Shown here: one piece after another, positions 61,514 to 64,000 of the stretch
How the letters are laid out: the number at the start of each line of letters is the position of its first letter
Position numbering within the stretch: position 1 is the first letter of the stretch
Assembly: GCF_036345175.1 (NCBI RefSeq)
Contig: NZ_CP107780.1
Coordinates: forward strand, 4,526,001 to 4,590,000
Source of the DNA: Streptomyces sp. NBC_00576
GTDB taxonomy: Bacteria > Actinomycetota > Actinomycetes > Streptomycetales > Streptomycetaceae
Length of the DNA stretch: 64,000 nt
Direction: 5' to 3'
Made by a program: the position numbers and the translations under genes
The notes under the pieces: generated by a model
Told to the model about the DNA's origin: nothing
Databases searched by the model: none
The model's input: only the letters and a program-made list of their open reading frames with translations

Positions 61514-62721
61514 CACGCCCCCTCGCGTACGTCAATCTGTCCCGTCACCACCGCCGTGATCAACGCCGACCGTCGCTCCCTGGAGAGCTCGATGAAGCGC
61601 TCGGTCTCCTCGATGAGCGTGTCGATCTTTGCGGTCTGCTCATCGAGGGATGCAGCGATGCTTCGCTGTTCGTTGATGGGCGCCAGTGGCACACGAAGTC
61701 CCCTGATGTCATCGAGCGCCAACTGCATCTTCGCCCCGCCTGCAGCACCCTCCTTAAGCTGATCTTGGCCCGGAGTGGTCAGCATGAACCACCCAATGAA
61801 CCTGGAATCCACGCGCTCTGACTCCAAACGGCAGAGAGCCACATGCTGGCTGACGTACGCACCGACCCAGTCGCCCCCAACCACGGCGACCGATCCCAAG
61901 TAGGCGGTGATGGAGAAGAGCAGATCTCCTGCCTCCAGCATCGTTCGCGAGCCCTCAGTCACATTCGCTGGCAGGTCGACAAACTGGACGTCACCTCGAA
62001 GGTCTAGGTTGGCTCGCGGCAAGTTCCCGATGCGGACGAAACGCTCGCCCTCATCTGCGTAGTAGTCGGCCCACCCGCGGGAGCCACTCGTCAGGAATCT
62101 GGTGTATCGGCGCAGTTGCACGCACGGCTCACCAAGCACCGAAAAGGCCACATCGATGATGGCTTGACGTCGCTCCCGGAGCATCTCGATCAACCGCTGC
62201 TGCTCTTCAATGAGCGTGTCAATGTGGGCCGTCTCGCGGTCGAGGTGGTAGGCGATGGCTCGCTGTTCGTCGGCCGGGGGCAATACCAGAGGAATGCGGG
62301 CGAAGGTGCTCCAGTTGCGGAAGTCAACGCTGCGCTCGCGGACGTTCGGCGCCTGGGTGGCGAGGAACCCGGAGGTACCAAGGTGGCGGAGCAGGCGGGC
62401 AAGGTAAGCGGGATCGTCGCCCACCACAGATTCGCAGACGTGGTAGACGGGTGAACCGTTGCCATGGCTGTCCGAGACGCCGACGGCGCCAGCAAAACCG
62501 TCGAGGGCGTGGAAGACCAGGTCGCCAGGGCGGATCTCCTGATAACCGTTCTCGGTATCAGAGAAGGTGTAGCCGTCCTCACGGCGGTTCGAGCGCAGCG
62601 TGACTGTGCCATCCCGATAGGCGGTGATAACACCGAGCCCCGACCGAGCTGGTCGGTCCAGCAGGCGCAACACTCGCCGCACCGTTGTCTCACGCCAGTC
62701 GGGCGGCAGCGTGGTGATCAC
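61513..62721 (-). CDS. hsdS: Type I restriction enzyme, specificity subunit
   Basis: This 402-residue protein has two target-recognition domains. Each is followed by a conserved helix (PPADEQRAIAYHLDRETAHI and PINEQRSIAASLDEQTAKID) with the IDTLIEE coiled-coil spacer continuing it, the internal duplication typical of HsdS. The two TRDs differ from each other, as required for a bipartite recognition sequence. The start overlaps the hsdM stop (ATGA). The recognition sequence cannot be read from the protein. Confidence 0.94.
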   Translation of the reverse strand: MITTLPPDWRETTVRRVLRLLDRPARSGLGVITAYRDGTVTLRSNRREDGYTFSDTENGYQEIRPGDLVFHALDGFAGAVGVSDSHGNGSPVYHVCESVVGDDPAYLARLLRHLGTSGFLATQAPNVRERSVDFRNWSTFARIPLVLPPADEQRAIAYHLDRETAHIDTLIEEQQRLIEMLRERRQAIIDVAFSVLGEPCVQLRRYTRFLTSGSRGWADYYADEGERFVRIGNLPRANLDLRGDVQFVDLPANVTEGSRTMLEAGDLLFSITAYLGSVAVVGGDWVGAYVSQHVALCRLESERVDSRFIGWFMLTTPGQDQLKEGAAGGAKMQLALDDIRGLRVPLAPINEQRSIAASLDEQTAKIDTLIEETERFIELSRERRSALITAVVTGQIDVREGA

Positions 62722-64000
62722 TGCTCCACCTCGCGGAGGAGATCAAGGATCTTGGCTACCTGCTTCTCCAGGTCGGAGTCGATCTCGGCAAGCGGGCGGG
62801 GTGGTACGTACTTGTAGAAGTGGCGGGTGAAGGGGATCTCGTAGCCGGTCTTGGTCTTGGACCAATCGATCCAGGCGTCAGGGACGTGCGGCTTCACCTC
62901 CGCGTCGAAGTACGTCTGGATGACTTCGCGCTCGGCTGCCGCGCCGACGGTTGAGCCGCCGTAGGTGAAGGGCACGTTTTCGGTATCACGCTTTTTCGAG
63001 TCGGGCTTCGGGTTGCCCCTGCGGTCGACTACAGGGTTCCCGTCCTCGTCGAGCAGGGGACGCTCGACGGTGATGGCCCAGTAGCCGAACTCGTCGTTGT
63101 GCAGCGCCTTGGAGAGGTCGGGGTCGGCGTCCTCGAAATCGGCGTACAGCCGCACGACCTCGGCGCGGTTATGGTCGCTGATCTCGCGTCCCTTAGACCC
63201 AAGGTTCTTGCGCATCTTGGTCCAGAACGACGTGCCGTCGATGAGCTGGACCTTACCCTGGCGGTCAGGGTGCTTGGTGTTGTCGAGGATCCAGATGTAG
63301 GTGGCGATGCCGGTGTTGAAGAACATGTTGGTCGGCAGCGCGACGATAGCCTCGACCAGGTCGTTCTCCAGCAACCACCTGCGGATGTTGGAAGGGCCGG
63401 ATTCGGCGGCGCCGTTGAAGAGTGGCGAGCCGTTCATGATGATGCCGACGCGGCCACCGCCGTCCTCGGGGGCGCGCATCTTGTGGGCCAAGTGGAGCAG
63501 GAAGAGCATTTGGCCGTCCGAGGTCGCGGGGAGTCCCGGCGCGAATCGGCCGTAGGGGCCGGCGGAGTCGCGCTCCGCCTTGACTGCCTTGGCGTACTGC
63601 TTCCAGTCCACCCCGTAGGGCGGGTTGGACATGCAAAAGTCGAACTGGCGGCCCTTGAAGGCGTCGTCAGTGAGCGTGTTACCGAAGGCGATGTTGGTCG
63701 CGTAGTGCCCCTTTGCAAGCAGGTCGGACTTGCAGATGGCGTACGACTGCGGGTTGTACTCCTGGCCGTACAAGCTCAACTTCGCCTCGGGCTTCTGGGC
63801 GAGCAGGTGCTCCTCTGCCAGGGAGAGCATGCCGCCGGTGCCGGCGGTGGGGTCGTACAGCGTCCGGACGATGCTGCCCTCGGAGGGGGAGACATCCTTC
63901 TCGGTGAAGAGCAGGTCAACCAGCAGCCGGATCGCGTCGCGCGGCGTGTAGTGGTCTCCGGAGGTCTCGTTCGCGGCCTCGTTGAACTTGCGGATGATGT
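62718..64000 (-). CDS. hsdM: Type I restriction enzyme, methylase subunit (5' end outside window)
   Basis: The C-terminal 426 residues of the adenine-N6 methyltransferase are visible. The SAM motif LYDPTAGTGGMLSL and the catalytic motif SNPPYGVDW are both present. Preceding residues (FNEAANETSGDHYTPRDAI) match the region just before motif I. The frame remains open to the window edge, so about 100 N-terminal residues should lie beyond it. It is first in the hsdM-hsdS-hsdR operon and overlaps hsdS. It protects host DNA and is needed for restriction. Confidence 0.95.
   Translation of the reverse strand, partial: IIRKFNEAANETSGDHYTPRDAIRLLVDLLFTEKDVSPSEGSIVRTLYDPTAGTGGMLSLAEEHLLAQKPEAKLSLYGQEYNPQSYAICKSDLLAKGHYATNIAFGNTLTDDAFKGRQFDFCMSNPPYGVDWKQYAKAVKAERDSAGPYGRFAPGLPATSDGQMLFLLHLAHKMRAPEDGGGRVGIIMNGSPLFNGAAESGPSNIRRWLLENDLVEAIVALPTNMFFNTGIATYIWILDNTKHPDRQGKVQLIDGTSFWTKMRKNLGSKGREISDHNRAEVVRLYADFEDADPDLSKALHNDEFGYWAITVERPLLDEDGNPVVDRRGNPKPDSKKRDTENVPFTYGGSTVGAAAEREVIQTYFDAEVKPHVPDAWIDWSKTKTGYEIPFTRHFYKYVPPRPLAEIDSDLEKQVAKILDLLREVEQ

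Noticed and set aside
43343..64000. attR partner of the tRNA-Arg attachment site
   Set aside because: I looked for a second copy of the tRNA 3' segment around TTCGAATCC to the right of the tRNA and saw none; it may lie outside the window or be lost.

Overview
This is a high-GC actinobacterial chromosome segment, almost certainly Streptomyces. Third-codon positions are strongly G/C, GTG and TTG starts are common, stop/start overlaps (ATGA, GTGA) are frequent, and the gene content (AfsA-type enzyme, FxLD lanthipeptide genes, MmyB-type XRE regulators, large secreted subtilase) is typical of that genus. The density of gene fragments, transposase remnants, a tRNA-linked integrase and defence genes points to an accessory region rather than the conserved core.

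Layout. 1-1.1 kb: 3' end of a secreted carbohydrate-binding protein. 1.7-8 kb: a scrambled area with an aldo/keto reductase, metallophosphoesterase, thioesterase, MmyB-type XRE regulator and TetR regulator, mixed with broken copies of the same kinds of gene. About 120-135 bp of an XRE promoter and 5' end occurs twice in inverted orientation. 8-12 kb: alpha-L-rhamnosidase plus MFS transporter operon. 12.6-20.4 kb: esterases, a multidomain S8 protease, and an SDR/TetR divergent pair with a clear operator.

20.6-33.3 kb: a twelve-gene operon on the minus strand, mostly with overlapping stop/start codons. In transcription order it encodes a PEP-synthase/rifampin-phosphotransferase-like dikinase, UbiA-type prenyltransferase, P-loop kinase, an unknown protein, a HIT-domain protein, a second unknown, an AfsA-type double hotdog enzyme, KAS III, acyl carrier protein, KAS II, HAD phosphatase and aldo/keto reductase. 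I infer that the distal half builds a small acyl-derived molecule of the gamma-butyrolactone/furan/butenolide type. The proximal half may phosphorylate an alcohol twice and hand it to the prenyltransferase. I know no described pathway with this combination, and it is the strongest candidate here for a new biosynthetic system.

33.5-44.7 kb: mobile DNA. It holds SDR and IS3 remnants, a protein that fuses a Tn7/Mu-type DDE transposase (TnsB-like) to its AAA+ partner (TnsC/TniB-like), several small DNA-binding-type proteins, a translationally coupled integrase-like/DDE-transposase-like pair, a tRNA-Arg(CCT), and a decayed integrase fused by deletion to a probable relaxase remnant.

44.7-55.8 kb: an FxLD-class (class I) lanthipeptide cluster. 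A 59-residue precursor is followed by a hairpin, LanB, LanC, and a fused SpaB_C/isoaspartyl-methyltransferase protein. A histidine-kinase-like ATPase and two small Cys-rich proteins precede it, and an XRE-TPR regulator plus GNAT acetyltransferase are divergent. 56-64 kb: a defence cluster with an Mrr-type nuclease/STAND NTPase protein convergent with a type I restriction-modification operon (hsdM truncated by the window edge, hsdS, hsdR).
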